A DNA stretch of 59,541 nt from Candidatus Gastranaerophilales bacterium (GCA_947625305.1 CANQNW010000013.1:1-59541), one strand, 5' to 3'. Shown: positions 44,279 through 54,299, counted from the stretch's first letter. The notes: generated by a model from the letters alone, not told the origin. Program-made: numbers and translations.

Positions 44279-44745
44279 AAATTACAATTGCAGAATATTT
44301 ATAATTCTATCTTTTATTGCAACTACTACAGCCTCTGTTCTGTCACTGACTGATAGCTTTGAAAATATATTTCTTATATGCGCTTTTGTTGTATGCAGAC
44401 TTATATTTAATTCATTTGAAATCTCATTATTATTTAAACCCTTTGCAAGTTGTTTTAATACTTCAACTTCTCTTTTTGTTATTGAAGTATCATTATAATT
44501 ATTATTAAAACTAATTCCCGTTGATGTTATATTATTCAATATTGATTTACATATTTTTATCTCTATAAATCCATCATCAAATTCACTATCATCAACTACA
44601 ATAATTCGCACATTTCCACTCGTAAGATTTTTAGAATTCATAATTCCTCCTAAAAATAATTATATCAAGTTGTGAAAAAATAAGACTAACATATTTTCCG
44701 TATTTAAAAATTTACAAAAATTAATATTTGTAATTTGTAATTTAA
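44275..44745 (-). repeat. LuxR inverted repeat, left copy
   Basis: The LuxR gene plus about 100 bases upstream matches 58815-59290 on the other strand at about 90 percent by eye. The match ends a few bases past the stop codon. Together they form an inverted pair 14 kb apart. Confidence 0.7.
44282..44641 (-). CDS. LuxR-type (GerE) transcriptional regulator, copy 1
   Basis: 119 residues. The C-terminal DNA-binding domain ITKREVEVLKQLAKGLNNNEISNELNISLHTTKAHIRNIFSKLSVSDRTEA is standard LuxR/FixJ type. The first 45 residues (IIVVDDSEFDDG) resemble the start of a receiver domain, but the rest of the receiver is absent. It differs from copy 2 at 58924 in five residues. AGGAGG site. The gene lies next to the island end. 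Confidence 0.85.
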   Translation of the reverse strand: MNSKNLTSGNVRIIVVDDSEFDDGFIEIKICKSILNNITSTGISFNNNYNDTSITKREVEVLKQLAKGLNNNEISNELNISLHTTKAHIRNIFSKLSVSDRTEAVVVAIKDRIINILQL

Positions 44746-44873
44746 TCTAAAAAAATAAGTTTATTGTTGTTTTTTCCGTCTATAGAGATAGCTGATAATA
44801 ATAAAGAAAAATTATCAAACTAAGTATCATTTAAAATTATGGATGATAGTTTTTTTATGTAATAATTTTAGGT

Positions 44874-46613
44874 ATGAAGATAATTATAAAAAAAAGGATT
44901 ATATTTTCTCTTATAGCTGTAATAATCTATTGTCTTATTATAGTAAAAGTTTGGTATAAAACCGATTATTTGCCTGTTATTATCGATGTTTCCGCTAACG
45001 GAAAATATAAAATATCGGTTGAACTTAATAAAAAAGATGAGGACACTTTTAAAAATGTAAGAAAAGATTCTAAAACAGTTTATTTAAGAGGCAGATCAAA
45101 AGTCTTATTAAAGCCGACAATAAAACATCCGAAAAGAATAAAATTTATTTTTAAATCTTTAGATAATTATGTATCAGATATTTATATACAAAATATTAAA
45201 TTAAAAAATAGTGAAATTAATCTGAATGATATAAATAAGTTTAGTTCCGAAAATGCGGATTTAAAAATTGTGAATAATGCAATAATTCTTTCTACCCCCC
45301 CCCATAAGCAAAATTATAATAGGGTAGAACTGATTTATAATGACAGTTTAAATATTAATAGTTTGTCACACATTGATTTTCTTGCACTTATCATGGTATT
45401 TACACTTAGTTTTTTAATAATATATAAATTTTTTGATTATATAGCGGACTTTAAAACAATTCAAGAGAAATCAAGAACGGATATATTTTTCATTTTGATA
45501 TTTTTTGTATTACTTTATGTTCCGATGCTAAATATTAATAAATCAATTACAGAAAATACGAAAAAATTTCCTCTTTTATTCAGTTCAAAATATAATTTTA
45601 ATTATAATTTTGGTAAACAATTTAATACTGCTTTTGAAGACAGATTTTTTAAAAAAAGATCTGCAATCATCTTTTTTTCAAACTTGAAGTACAGATTACA
45701 CAAAACATATTGTGAGTTAGATGCCGGATATGTTTATAAAGATTCCGGCTGGATGTTCATGAACCAAAAAGAAGAATTTTCTAATGATATTTTAACCCCG
45801 TTGAGTGATAGATTAATGTCTCAAATTATTAATAATATCAAAATTCTGAAAGAATATGCAAGTAAGAATAATTTTAAAGTTTATATTGCGGTTGTCCCTT
45901 CAAAAGAATATATATATCAGGAAGAAGATATTTATCATCCGAATTATAAGCGTGAAAACGTTTATACACTTGTAGAAAAAGTTAAAGAAGAACTTGGATA
46001 CGATATAATTTATCCTGCTGAAGAGTTCAGAAAGTTAAAACAAGATGAAGTCTTATTTTATAAAACAGACCATCATTTATCAAACATAGGTTCTTATGAG
46101 TTTTACAAATGTATAATAAATAGAATTAATAAAGATTTCAAAGATATTAATATTACTCCTTTAAGCGAGTTTAATAAGTTTTATAATAATTTAGTAAGAC
46201 CTGTTGAATACAGAACTTTTGAAAAGGGTGGAAATATTGAAAGAGTTCAAATTGATGATGATAAAACATTGCTTAAGTATAATTACGAGTATTATGATTA
46301 TAAAAATCTTGATTCAATTAACGTAATAAGTAATTTCCCTTATGGTGAACATATAAATCCAAACGGAAAATATAAAATGTTTATAATCGGTAATTCAATG
46401 ATAGAAACATTAACTTATTTTCTGGATACTAATTTTTACGAAATCGTTAAATACAGGTTTAATTCAAGTCTTGAAAAACCTCCAAGAAGGGAAGAAATGG
46501 ATATGAAAGGTTATGAACCTTTTATTGAAGAAGAAAAACCTGATATTTTATTGATTGTTTTATCAGCAGGGTTTATTCCTAAATTACAATATTTGTATTC
46601 TAATATTTTATAA
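44874..46613 (+). CDS. AlgJ/AlgX-like membrane protein for surface acetylation, phase-variable (reads ON)
   Basis: A 579-residue protein with a single N-terminal membrane segment (about 8-27), an extracytoplasmic domain, a second hydrophobic region (about 170-215) and an SGNH-like C-terminal domain. FYKTDHHLSNIGSYEFYKCI is close to the KTD.HW...GA catalytic block of AlgJ/AlgX. Codons for Thr141-Pro143 are C9 (45295-45303); the frame is open at nine. It converges with an MBOAT gene three bases away, so the two form an O-acetylation pair: acyl donor transfer across the membrane, then transfer to glycan. Confidence 0.75.
   Translation: MKIIIKKRIIFSLIAVIIYCLIIVKVWYKTDYLPVIIDVSANGKYKISVELNKKDEDTFKNVRKDSKTVYLRGRSKVLLKPTIKHPKRIKFIFKSLDNYVSDIYIQNIKLKNSEINLNDINKFSSENADLKIVNNAIILSTPPHKQNYNRVELIYNDSLNINSLSHIDFLALIMVFTLSFLIIYKFFDYIADFKTIQEKSRTDIFFILIFFVLLYVPMLNINKSITENTKKFPLLFSSKYNFNYNFGKQFNTAFEDRFFKKRSAIIFFSNLKYRLHKTYCELDAGYVYKDSGWMFMNQKEEFSNDILTPLSDRLMSQIINNIKILKEYASKNNFKVYIAVVPSKEYIYQEEDIYHPNYKRENVYTLVEKVKEELGYDIIYPAEEFRKLKQDEVLFYKTDHHLSNIGSYEFYKCIINRINKDFKDINITPLSEFNKFYNNLVRPVEYRTFEKGGNIERVQIDDDKTLLKYNYEYYDYKNLDSINVISNFPYGEHINPNGKYKMFIIGNSMIETLTYFLDTNFYEIVKYRFNSSLEKPPRREEMDMKGYEPFIEEEKPDILLIVLSAGFIPKLQYLYSNIL
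45295..45303. repeat. C9 tract in the AlgJ-like gene
   Basis: Nine C within the coding region (Ser-Thr-Pro-Pro-His). The length leaves the frame open. Loss or gain of one base would cut off the SGNH domain. Confidence 0.8.
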
Positions 46614-46615
46614 TA

Positions 46616-48001
46616 TTAAAATCTGAAATAAATAAAAGGATTATAAGTTGAATACGATATCAATCCTGTAGATAATATAAATAAAAATAACAGATAAATA
46701 TTTATAAAAAATTTAGCTGTTTTATTTTGAATTTGAAACATATTTTTAAATAAAGAAGTTGAACATATAACGGCACACAGTATAATAATACCTTCGTAAG
46801 TGCTTATATAATAAGGTATTGCCTGAATTGTTTCATTAAAATTAATTTTAAAGATATTAAACATATTAAAAATATAGTTAACGGCATAACTTAAATTATC
46901 TGCTCTAAAAATGACCCATCCGACAACAATAACTAAAAGTGCATAAATATGTTTAAGAACAGGATTTTTCGAGGTTTTATGAAATCCTGTAATTTTTTCA
47001 ATAACAAGAAATAAAGCATACCAAATGCCCCATACAATAAAATTCCAGTTTGCTCCATGCCAGATACCTGTTAGTAAAAACACTAAAAACAAATTTAAAC
47101 AGGTTTTTTTAATTCCGTTTTTATTGCCTCCCAAGGGAATATAGACATAATTTTTAAACCACGTTGATAGTGAAATGTGCCATCTGTGCCAAAAATCAGT
47201 AACGGATTTCGATAAATAAGGATAATTAAAGTTTTCCATGAACTTAAAACCGAATATGAGTCCAAGACCTATTGCCATATCAGAATACCCCGAAAAATCA
47301 AAATAAATTTGAAAACTGTAGCTTATTGCGCCCAGCCAGCTTATAGGCAATGTTAGTAAATCGGGATTTTGAGAAAATATTTTGTCCGTAATTTCTCCCA
47401 AAATATTTGCAATCAGAACTTTTTTAGATAGTCCTGTTATAAAACGTTTTATACCAAGACTTACCTTGTCAAAATTTTCATCTCGGTTATCCAATTGCTC
47501 TTCTATATCGTGATATTTTATTATAGGCCCTGCAATCAGCTGAGGGAAAAAACAAATAAATAATGCAAGTTTATATATATCTTTTTGAGGTTTTACTTCA
47601 TTTCTGTATACGTCCAAAATATAAGACATTGCCTGAAATGTATAAAAAGAAATTCCAATCGGCATTATGACTTTTATAAAGTCTATATTTGCCTTAAATA
47701 AAAGATTAATATTTTCTATTAAAAAATTAAAATATTTAAAATAAATTAAAAATGAAAGATTCAACAATAATACAAGGATTAAATTAAATTTGTTTCTCTT
47801 TTTATCAATTAATAATGCCCCAAAATAATTAATAATTATTGTTAAAAGCATTATTGCAAAATATCTTGGCTCACCCCAAGCATAAAATATCATACTTGCT
47901 ATAAGCAGAATAAAATTTCGATATTCTTTTTTTGCAAAAAAATATATAGTGCATACTATAGGCAAAAACATATATATAAATGTTATCGAACTAAAAAGCA
48001 T
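46616..48001 (-). CDS. MBOAT family O-acyltransferase (AlgI/DltB-like)
   Basis: A 461-residue membrane acyltransferase with about 10-12 helices. The signature DFWHRWHISLSTWFKNYVY and the catalytic His in LTGIWHGANWNF are present. It transfers an acetyl or other acyl group across the membrane to a glycan. Convergent with the AlgJ-like gene, stops three bases apart, but on the opposite strand, so not one operon. No homopolymer found in it. Confidence 0.9.
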   Translation of the reverse strand: MLFSSITFIYMFLPIVCTIYFFAKKEYRNFILLIASMIFYAWGEPRYFAIMLLTIIINYFGALLIDKKRNKFNLILVLLLNLSFLIYFKYFNFLIENINLLFKANIDFIKVIMPIGISFYTFQAMSYILDVYRNEVKPQKDIYKLALFICFFPQLIAGPIIKYHDIEEQLDNRDENFDKVSLGIKRFITGLSKKVLIANILGEITDKIFSQNPDLLTLPISWLGAISYSFQIYFDFSGYSDMAIGLGLIFGFKFMENFNYPYLSKSVTDFWHRWHISLSTWFKNYVYIPLGGNKNGIKKTCLNLFLVFLLTGIWHGANWNFIVWGIWYALFLVIEKITGFHKTSKNPVLKHIYALLVIVVGWVIFRADNLSYAVNYIFNMFNIFKINFNETIQAIPYYISTYEGIIILCAVICSTSLFKNMFQIQNKTAKFFINIYLLFLFILSTGLISYSTYNPFIYFRF

Positions 48002-48047
48002 TTATTCCCTCATATTACTTTATGTTTATTATACAAAAAAATTAATA

Positions 48048-48599
48048 TTAAATCGTCTCTTTATAAAGTTTATCTAAATATAGACAATTATGGGTAAAAA
48101 ACCAGCTTAAATTAAAATTAACGGCAATCCGCATCATATTTATACGCCAATCTTTTATACAATCAACAGCTTTCATCATCCTTTTAAATCTTGAATTTGA
48201 TTCATTAAAAGAAGTTTTCTCCAATTTTAAATATTCTGTCGGAATATTTTCACAAATATTTAAAGTTTCACCGTTCTTTTCAATTGTTCTTAAAATATTC
48301 ATATTTTTTAATTCGGAAATGGAACAGCAAACTTTTATATATTTATGGTATTTGCATTCAAAGTCATGCCCTATTGCGGGACGTATATCCCATTGCATTT
48401 TTCCGCCGCCGATGAATGCCAAATTATTATTAATAGTATATCCGTCCGTTTCAAAAAGTCTCGGAACAAAAATTAATTCACCGTTATAATCCTCATAAAG
48501 CTGGTTATGACAGGTATAAAAAAGTCCGTCTTTTTCACTTTGTTTTACTACTGCTTTACCTGTCAGAAATTTTCCTTTTTTCTGTTCTTTTTGTTTCAT
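48048..48599 (-). CDS. Hypothetical protein with DUF1353-like features
   Basis: A 183-residue soluble protein. PRLFETDGYTI, followed by RPAIGHDFECKYH, resembles DUF1353, found in phages and some bacterial genomes (fold with T/S-D and a conserved HD). A C-terminal helical region holds RMMKAVDCIKDWRINMMRIAV. Phage origin is possible but unproven. No neighbour explains it. Confidence 0.45.
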   Translation of the reverse strand: MKQKEQKKGKFLTGKAVVKQSEKDGLFYTCHNQLYEDYNGELIFVPRLFETDGYTINNNLAFIGGGKMQWDIRPAIGHDFECKYHKYIKVCCSISELKNMNILRTIEKNGETLNICENIPTEYLKLEKTSFNESNSRFKRMMKAVDCIKDWRINMMRIAVNFNLSWFFTHNCLYLDKLYKETI

Positions 48600-48718
48600 T
48601 ATTTAATTCCAAACTTATAAATATGATTATTATAGCATTTTTGCAATTTATTTAACAAGAGGAAAAGCCTCAGAATTTATATGCAAACCGGGGATAAACC
48701 GTAATAATGAAGACTGTC

Positions 48719-48748
48719 TTGATTTTTTCCGCCGGGGGGGGGTATAAT
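48719..48748 (+). promoter_or_regulatory. licD promoter with a G9 spacer tract
   Basis: TTGATT (48719-48724) and TATAAT (48743-48748) are spaced by 18 bases, half of which are the G9 run at 48734-48742. Changing the run changes the spacer; eight G gives the optimal 17. The ATG of licD is 65 bases further on. No other -35/-10 pair of comparable strength exists before the gene. Confidence 0.75.
48734..48742. repeat. G9 tract in the licD promoter spacer
   Basis: Nine G between the -35 and -10 boxes. Slippage here would set expression level rather than switch a reading frame. Confidence 0.75.
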
Positions 48749-48812
48749 AAATTTTTATTGAAGTATGAAATTAGTTTAGAGGCAATATTTGCTTATTTAA
48801 AAGGAAAAAATA

Positions 48813-49724
48813 ATGAAATTATTTGAAAAGTACATAACGGAAGATTTTAAACATGTAGTTTATAAAATTTTTGGTATAAAAATAAATATTAAAAATTTTC
48901 ATGCAAAATTATATCGAAGTGTAGCCGGTATGAATCGGATGTTAAATTATATATCAGACATTGAAAATTTGCCGAAAGCAAAAGGTGAAATAAGAGATGC
49001 GCAAATTAAAACAATTGAGATTTTAAAAATTTTCGGTGAAATTTGTCAATCATATCAAATTAACTATTGGCTTGATTTCGGAACATTATTAGGTGCGGCA
49101 AGACATAAAGGCTACATTCCCTGGGATGAAGATGTTGATGTATGTATGGTGAGAGATGATTATGAAAAAATATTACCCATATTGAAAAAAGAGTTAAAAG
49201 AATCAAACTATTATATATGTGAACACGGAGTAGGCACAAGTTCTTTTAATATAAAAGTAGTGCTTAAAAATTCAGGTTTGCATTTGGATATTTTCCCTGT
49301 AGATAAATATCCTGCAGAAAAAAGAACTGAAACTTTAAATGCTTTAATTTATGAAAAGTACAATAAAGCAAGAAAAAATTTTGATAAAAAACATCTTCAT
49401 ATAAAACATCAATATTCGGAAGAAGAATTTAAAACAGCCCAAAATGATATAAAATATTTTGAAGAAAGAGAAGGATTAATATCTAAAAATAATACAATAG
49501 AAAAACCTGTTTTATTCTTTGCAATAGATTATCCGCATCTGCATAAATATAAATGCTTTGATTATGATACTATTTTCCCTTTAAAAACATTAGAATTTGA
49601 AGGATTAACTTTTAATGTCCCAAATAAATATGAAAAACATCTTAGTGGCATTTATGGGGATTGGAAGTGCTTTCCTAATCATTTTGAAAATTTGGGTGAT
49701 TTTTTCTGGAATAATAAAAGTTAG
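48813..49724 (+). CDS. LicD family phosphotransferase-like protein
   Basis: A 303-residue LicD/FKRP-fold nucleotidyltransferase. DFGTLLGAARHKGYIPW followed by DEDVDVCM carries the metal-binding acidic motif. FPVDKYPAEKRT and YGDWKCFPN near the end fit LicD. In pathogens LicD adds phosphocholine from CDP-choline to surface glycans, a classic phase-variable trait. The gene is behind a G-tract promoter. It converges with a GT8 gene eight bases away. Confidence 0.85.
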   Translation: MKLFEKYITEDFKHVVYKIFGIKINIKNFHAKLYRSVAGMNRMLNYISDIENLPKAKGEIRDAQIKTIEILKIFGEICQSYQINYWLDFGTLLGAARHKGYIPWDEDVDVCMVRDDYEKILPILKKELKESNYYICEHGVGTSSFNIKVVLKNSGLHLDIFPVDKYPAEKRTETLNALIYEKYNKARKNFDKKHLHIKHQYSEEEFKTAQNDIKYFEEREGLISKNNTIEKPVLFFAIDYPHLHKYKCFDYDTIFPLKTLEFEGLTFNVPNKYEKHLSGIYGDWKCFPNHFENLGDFFWNNKS

Positions 49725-49731
49725 TTGTTAT

Positions 49732-50721
49732 TCAATCTTTAGGAACGTACTTATACCACAATTGTCGGGTGACAGTATCTATATCAGAAGTATTCAGCCA
49801 CGGTTTATTTAGCCCTGCATAATGAATTATAACAACATTATCATGATATTCTTTACTGTTTTTGTACGGATAAATCTTTTTATTATAATGCCATTTAAGA
49901 AGTTTTTTAATTTTCTTTATTACATTTTTATCAACATATGCATGGTTAACTGTATTATATATAAGTGATATGTATTTAACTTTGTTTTGCATAACCGTAT
50001 TAAAACAATCTTGAGTGGTGAAACGATTTTTATCTTTAGTTTGCTTATATTTATATAATTTATATTCTATGTTGTCTTCTCTCATTTTTTTTAAATTTAA
50101 AAGCATTATCCCGTCATTAAAATAACGAGCTATTCTATGGTCATACCATCCCATCTCCCAATCGTCAGCAACACCCGCATAACTATCTTGTAAATCTATA
50201 TTATATAAACTTGATAAATCCTTTAGTATTAATGTGTCGCTATCAAGATATAATATTTTATTTTCGTTTGGAAATAATGAGGCTAATATAAATTTTGTAT
50301 AAACTATTTTGGTAATATATCTTGTTACATTTGAAATTTTAAAATTGTCGGTTTTATGTTGTATTTCTATAGGAATAAGATTTATTTTTACCGTATCTGT
50401 CTGCTCGTTTTTTATTTTATTAATTTCTTCGGGTGATAAGTTATTTCCGAGTATATTTATAATTATATTAGTGTTCGGATTCTTATTCGCTTTTATTGAA
50501 TTTATTGAAGTGAGAGTATGATTTATATAATTATTGTCTGTTATATATACTATTTTTATTATTTCTTCTTTTATACTTTCATTTTCAACCGACTGAGTTC
50601 TATCAAATTTTCCAGATAAAAATAGAAAACATAATAATATAAAAATAATCGGTATTATTGTAAAGATTAACAGCAGATTATGTTTTAGTTTTCGATTTTT
50701 TATATTTTCTTCTTCTGTCAT
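49732..50721 (-). CDS. GT8 family glycosyltransferase, membrane-anchored
   Basis: About 329 residues from ATG 50721 (GGAA nearby). An N-terminal membrane helix (about 13-35) precedes a GT-A domain with IVYITDNNYINHTLTSI (sugar-nucleotide site), YLDSDTLIL (DxD metal motif) and HYAGLNKPWLN (C-terminal catalytic His), typical of LgtC-type galactosyl/glucosyltransferases. Convergent with LicD, supporting a glycan-decoration locus. Confidence 0.85.
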   Translation of the reverse strand: MTEEENIKNRKLKHNLLLIFTIIPIIFILLCFLFLSGKFDRTQSVENESIKEEIIKIVYITDNNYINHTLTSINSIKANKNPNTNIIINILGNNLSPEEINKIKNEQTDTVKINLIPIEIQHKTDNFKISNVTRYITKIVYTKFILASLFPNENKILYLDSDTLILKDLSSLYNIDLQDSYAGVADDWEMGWYDHRIARYFNDGIMLLNLKKMREDNIEYKLYKYKQTKDKNRFTTQDCFNTVMQNKVKYISLIYNTVNHAYVDKNVIKKIKKLLKWHYNKKIYPYKNSKEYHDNVVIIHYAGLNKPWLNTSDIDTVTRQLWYKYVPKD

Positions 50722-50807
50722 ACAAATTTCCATTCGACTGATAGCATTGATTATACCATCTTTTAATTGTTGCACACAATTTGTTTTTACACCATATGTC
50801 TTTATAA

Positions 50808-51581
50808 TTATGCATGAGAGATATCAGAGGTTTGTTTTTTAGCTTGTTTCCAAAGATTGTCCCATTCTTCTATGGTCAAATTTTCAAGTTCTTTGTTTGC
50901 ATTTTGCTCCATTGCTTTAAATCGGGTTATAAATTTTTTATTTGATTTTAGTAAGGCGGATTCCGCCTCAATTTTATTCCACCTTGCAAGATTTACTATT
51001 GCAAATAATATATCGCCGAGTTCTTCCTCTTTATTTTCTTGTGTTTTAGCTTCTTTAAACTCTTTTATTTCAGATAATACGCACTCATATAAAGAATTTT
51101 CATCGGGCCATTCAAAACCGGCTTTCACCGCTTTTTTACTGATTTTTTGAGCGCTCATAAGTGCAGACTGACCTTTTGTAATTCCGTCCATTATAGAGGT
51201 TCTTTCGGGTTTTTCTTCTTTTTTTAATTTATCCCAATTATCCAATATTTCATCCGTTGATTTTACTTTTACCTCCCCAAAGACATGAGGATGGCGGTGT
51301 ATTAATTTATCGGATATTTGTTTTGCGACATCTTCTATTGTAAATTCATTATATTCTTTTGCTATTTGTGAATGAAGCACAACTTGCAACAGCACGTCCC
51401 CTAATTCTTCTTTAAGGTGGTTTATATTATTCTCATCTATGGCTTCTACTGCTTCATATGCTTCTTCCAGCATATTTCTTTTAAGAGTGGCATGAGTTTG
51501 TTCTCTATCCCACCTGCATCCGTTCTCACTTCTTAAAATGCTTATTATTTCTATTAATTTTTCTAAATTAGGATAATTCAT
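50808..51581 (-). CDS. mazG: Nucleoside triphosphate pyrophosphohydrolase
   Basis: About 257 residues with two MazG domains. WDREQTHATLKRNMLEEAYEAVEAI and EELGDVLLQVVLH are the first, and EELGDILFAIVNLARW the second. Acidic ExxED-type residues bind Mg. The ATG at 51581 lies one base after the LCP stop, so they are coupled. It hydrolyses NTPs to NMP and pyrophosphate. Confidence 0.9.
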   Translation of the reverse strand: MNYPNLEKLIEIISILRSENGCRWDREQTHATLKRNMLEEAYEAVEAIDENNINHLKEELGDVLLQVVLHSQIAKEYNEFTIEDVAKQISDKLIHRHPHVFGEVKVKSTDEILDNWDKLKKEEKPERTSIMDGITKGQSALMSAQKISKKAVKAGFEWPDENSLYECVLSEIKEFKEAKTQENKEEELGDILFAIVNLARWNKIEAESALLKSNKKFITRFKAMEQNANKELENLTIEEWDNLWKQAKKQTSDISHA

Positions 51582-51582
51582 A

Positions 51583-52929
51583 CTAATCCGTAAATGCTGT
51601 TTCATCATTTTTTAATGTTATTACAATATCACTTGTATTGCAAAAATTTCTGACAGGCTGATGAACATATTTTAATCTTGATATTTCAGGAATTTTTCTT
51701 TGCATTGCTCTTATTATGTCGTGAGGAATTTGCGTATTATACCCTATTATTTCATCATGATATATTTGAGTTGACCTGCCTGTACAATTTACTTCATAAC
51801 CTGCGGTTTTTAGCTGTTCTCTTATTGAAAGAGCCTCGAGTTCCTTGCTTTTATCAAACATTATTCCGACAGATACTTCATTTTCCGTTATTTCAGGTTT
51901 TTTTCTGTATATTAATCTGTTAATAACTTTTTGAGTTTCTTCGGGGTCTAAAATCCAATAACTGATTATGCCTTTTTTATTCGGAGCCCCGGGAAGCATA
52001 ACAAATTCTACTTTGTTTAAATCAATTTCTCTTGCTATTGCCGCATATTGTGACATTTGATATAAATTTAAATCGGTTCTTGTATACAGGCTTGCAATTT
52101 TTAATGCCTCGGGGATTGTCTTTAATGTTTCGGGCGATTTGATTTTTTCTAATAAAGCATTAATAAACTTTTGCTGGCGGTGAATTCTGCCTATATCACC
52201 GAGGTAATCTTTTCTAAATCTTAAATATTCTTCCGCCTCAGCACCGTTTAATACGTGATACCCCTTATCAAAATTGATATTGAGCTTTGCCGTGTAATCA
52301 TGATAATGCATATTCTGGTCAATGTGAATAGGTATTCCGCCTATTGCGTCAATTAATTTTCTTACACCCTCTGCATTGACTATCACATAGTTATGAATTT
52401 TTATTCCGAGAGTTTCTTCTATAGTCTTTTTAGTTAAATCAATTCCTCCTATTGCATATGCCGCATTGATTTTTTGAACACCGTGTTCATCTGCTATATA
52501 TACTTTACTGTCTCTTGGGATTGATATGGCATTTACATTTTTACCGTGCATATCAATATTTAAAATTATCATTGTGTCAGAGCGGACTCCTGAAAACGGC
52601 AGAGTATCGGGGCCGTTTGAGTCAACTCCCAATAATAATACATTTTGATATCTGTTAAGCATTTTAAAATTAAATTTTGAAGGAGTTAAATCCGGCTTAT
52701 CCGATACATTTATTCCTTTTATACTTTTGTCGGTTATGCTTTCAAAAAAGTTTGCAAAATCATCCATATTACTCAACAGCGATTTTGCAAGTATACAAAT
52801 TAAAACAATCATAAACGCAAAAAATATAAACCTGATGGTTACTACAAATTTACTGTATTCTTTTTCGTCTTGTTCCTTATATTTTAAAAAGACACTATAT
52901 TGCTCGTCTTTATCCTTCAACTCTGTCAT
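51583..52929 (-). CDS. LCP (LytR-CpsA-Psr) family protein
   Basis: A 448-residue protein with one membrane helix (about 27-48) and the LCP domain: LLLGVDSNGPD, VRSDTMIILNID, SIPRDSKVYI, INAAYAIGG and RFRKDYLGDIGRIHRQQ. The C-terminal 90 residues look like a LytR_C domain. The family transfers glycans to cell wall or envelope acceptors. In Gram-negative and cyanobacterial relatives the role is less clear. Co-transcribed with mazG. Confidence 0.88.
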   Translation of the reverse strand: MTELKDKDEQYSVFLKYKEQDEKEYSKFVVTIRFIFFAFMIVLICILAKSLLSNMDDFANFFESITDKSIKGINVSDKPDLTPSKFNFKMLNRYQNVLLLGVDSNGPDTLPFSGVRSDTMIILNIDMHGKNVNAISIPRDSKVYIADEHGVQKINAAYAIGGIDLTKKTIEETLGIKIHNYVIVNAEGVRKLIDAIGGIPIHIDQNMHYHDYTAKLNINFDKGYHVLNGAEAEEYLRFRKDYLGDIGRIHRQQKFINALLEKIKSPETLKTIPEALKIASLYTRTDLNLYQMSQYAAIAREIDLNKVEFVMLPGAPNKKGIISYWILDPEETQKVINRLIYRKKPEITENEVSVGIMFDKSKELEALSIREQLKTAGYEVNCTGRSTQIYHDEIIGYNTQIPHDIIRAMQRKIPEISRLKYVHQPVRNFCNTSDIVITLKNDETAFTD

Positions 52930-53055
52930 TATCCGATATCCTATTAGACTTGTATTAATATTTTACTTTAAAAAATATAAAAAAAATATACAGCATACTG
53001 TGGAATTTAATATCAATCTGTTGAATATAATATTTATTTATGTTTTCATTGAACT

Positions 53056-54282
53056 ATGAATAAAACTGATATAATAAAAAATGCTGAGACAAAGGTAAAA
53101 CAATACTTTGAACCGGTTGATGAAATAAAAGAATACAATCAGGAAAAAGTATTAAAGGCATTTTATGATAATAAAATAGGTCTTGAGCATTTTGCATCCG
53201 TATCCGGATACGGGCATGATGATATGGGCAGAGAGGCTCTTGATAATGTATTTAGGGATGTCTTCAGGGCTGAAAAAGCCGTTGTAAGAAATCATTTCGT
53301 ATCGGGAACTCATACTCTTGCGTGCTGTTTATTTGGGAATTTAAGATACGGCGAAAAACTTATATCGCTTGCAGGTGCGCCTTATGATACGATGGAAGAA
53401 GTTATCGGCAAACGAGGAGATAAAAGGGCTTCTTTAATAGGACATGGAGTTAAATATGAGGAAGTTCCTTTAATTAACAATATGGAGGTTAATTTTGAAG
53501 GTATTGCAAAAACCGTTGATAAATCAACAAATATGGTATTAATTCAACGTTCAAGAGGGTATTCGTTAAGAAAATCTTTAAATATTGAAACCATAAAAAA
53601 AATGATAGACATAGTAAAATCAAGAAATCCCGATTGTATATGCTTTGTTGATAACTGTTACGGAGAATTTGTTGAAAAGCTTGAACCGTTAGAAATCGGG
53701 GCGGATTTAATTGCGGGTTCGTTAATCAAAAACCCCGGCGGCGGGATTGTAGAGGCTGGCGGGTATATAGCAGGTAAGGAAGAATATGTAAACCAAGCCG
53801 CATACAGGTTAACAGCCCCCGGAATAGGCTCAGAAGGCGGTGCTATGCTTAATCAGTTAAGATTAATATTTCAAGGTTTATTTATGGCGCCCTCTATAGT
53901 ATCTGAAGCGGTTAAAGGTGCAATCCTCGCCTCTCAGGTATTTGAGGATATCGGTTTTAAATCTACTCCAAAACCTAACGAAATCAGGACTGATTTAATT
54001 CAAACAATAGAGTTTGGTGCGCCTGAGCCATTGCTTGAGTTTTGTAAAACTCTTCAAATGTATTCGCCCGTTGAATCATACCTTACTCCTATTCCTGACA
54101 CAGTTCCGGGGTATGACAGCAAACTCATTATGGCAGGAGGTTCATTTATAGAAGGCTCTACTATAGAACTTTCGGCAGACGGGCCTGTTCGTCCGCCTTA
54201 TGCTGCTTATATGCAGGGCGGCTTAAATTATGCACACGTTAAAATTGCATTAAAAGGGATTTTGGATAAACTTGTTAAATAG
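53056..54282 (+). CDS. Methionine gamma-lyase/aluminum-resistance family PLP protein
   Basis: A 408-residue fold-type I PLP enzyme. FVSGTHTLACCLFG, APYDTMEEVIGKRG, FVDNCYGEF and the PLP Lys in AGSLIKNPGGG fit the family annotated as methionine gamma-lyase or aluminum resistance protein. Substrate not certain; probably a C-S lyase for methionine or cystathionine-like compounds. Followed by an exported protein at 54300. Confidence 0.85.
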   Translation: MNKTDIIKNAETKVKQYFEPVDEIKEYNQEKVLKAFYDNKIGLEHFASVSGYGHDDMGREALDNVFRDVFRAEKAVVRNHFVSGTHTLACCLFGNLRYGEKLISLAGAPYDTMEEVIGKRGDKRASLIGHGVKYEEVPLINNMEVNFEGIAKTVDKSTNMVLIQRSRGYSLRKSLNIETIKKMIDIVKSRNPDCICFVDNCYGEFVEKLEPLEIGADLIAGSLIKNPGGGIVEAGGYIAGKEEYVNQAAYRLTAPGIGSEGGAMLNQLRLIFQGLFMAPSIVSEAVKGAILASQVFEDIGFKSTPKPNEIRTDLIQTIEFGAPEPLLEFCKTLQMYSPVESYLTPIPDTVPGYDSKLIMAGGSFIEGSTIELSADGPVRPPYAAYMQGGLNYAHVKIALKGILDKLVK

Positions 54283-54299
54283 CAGGACTTTGCTATAAT

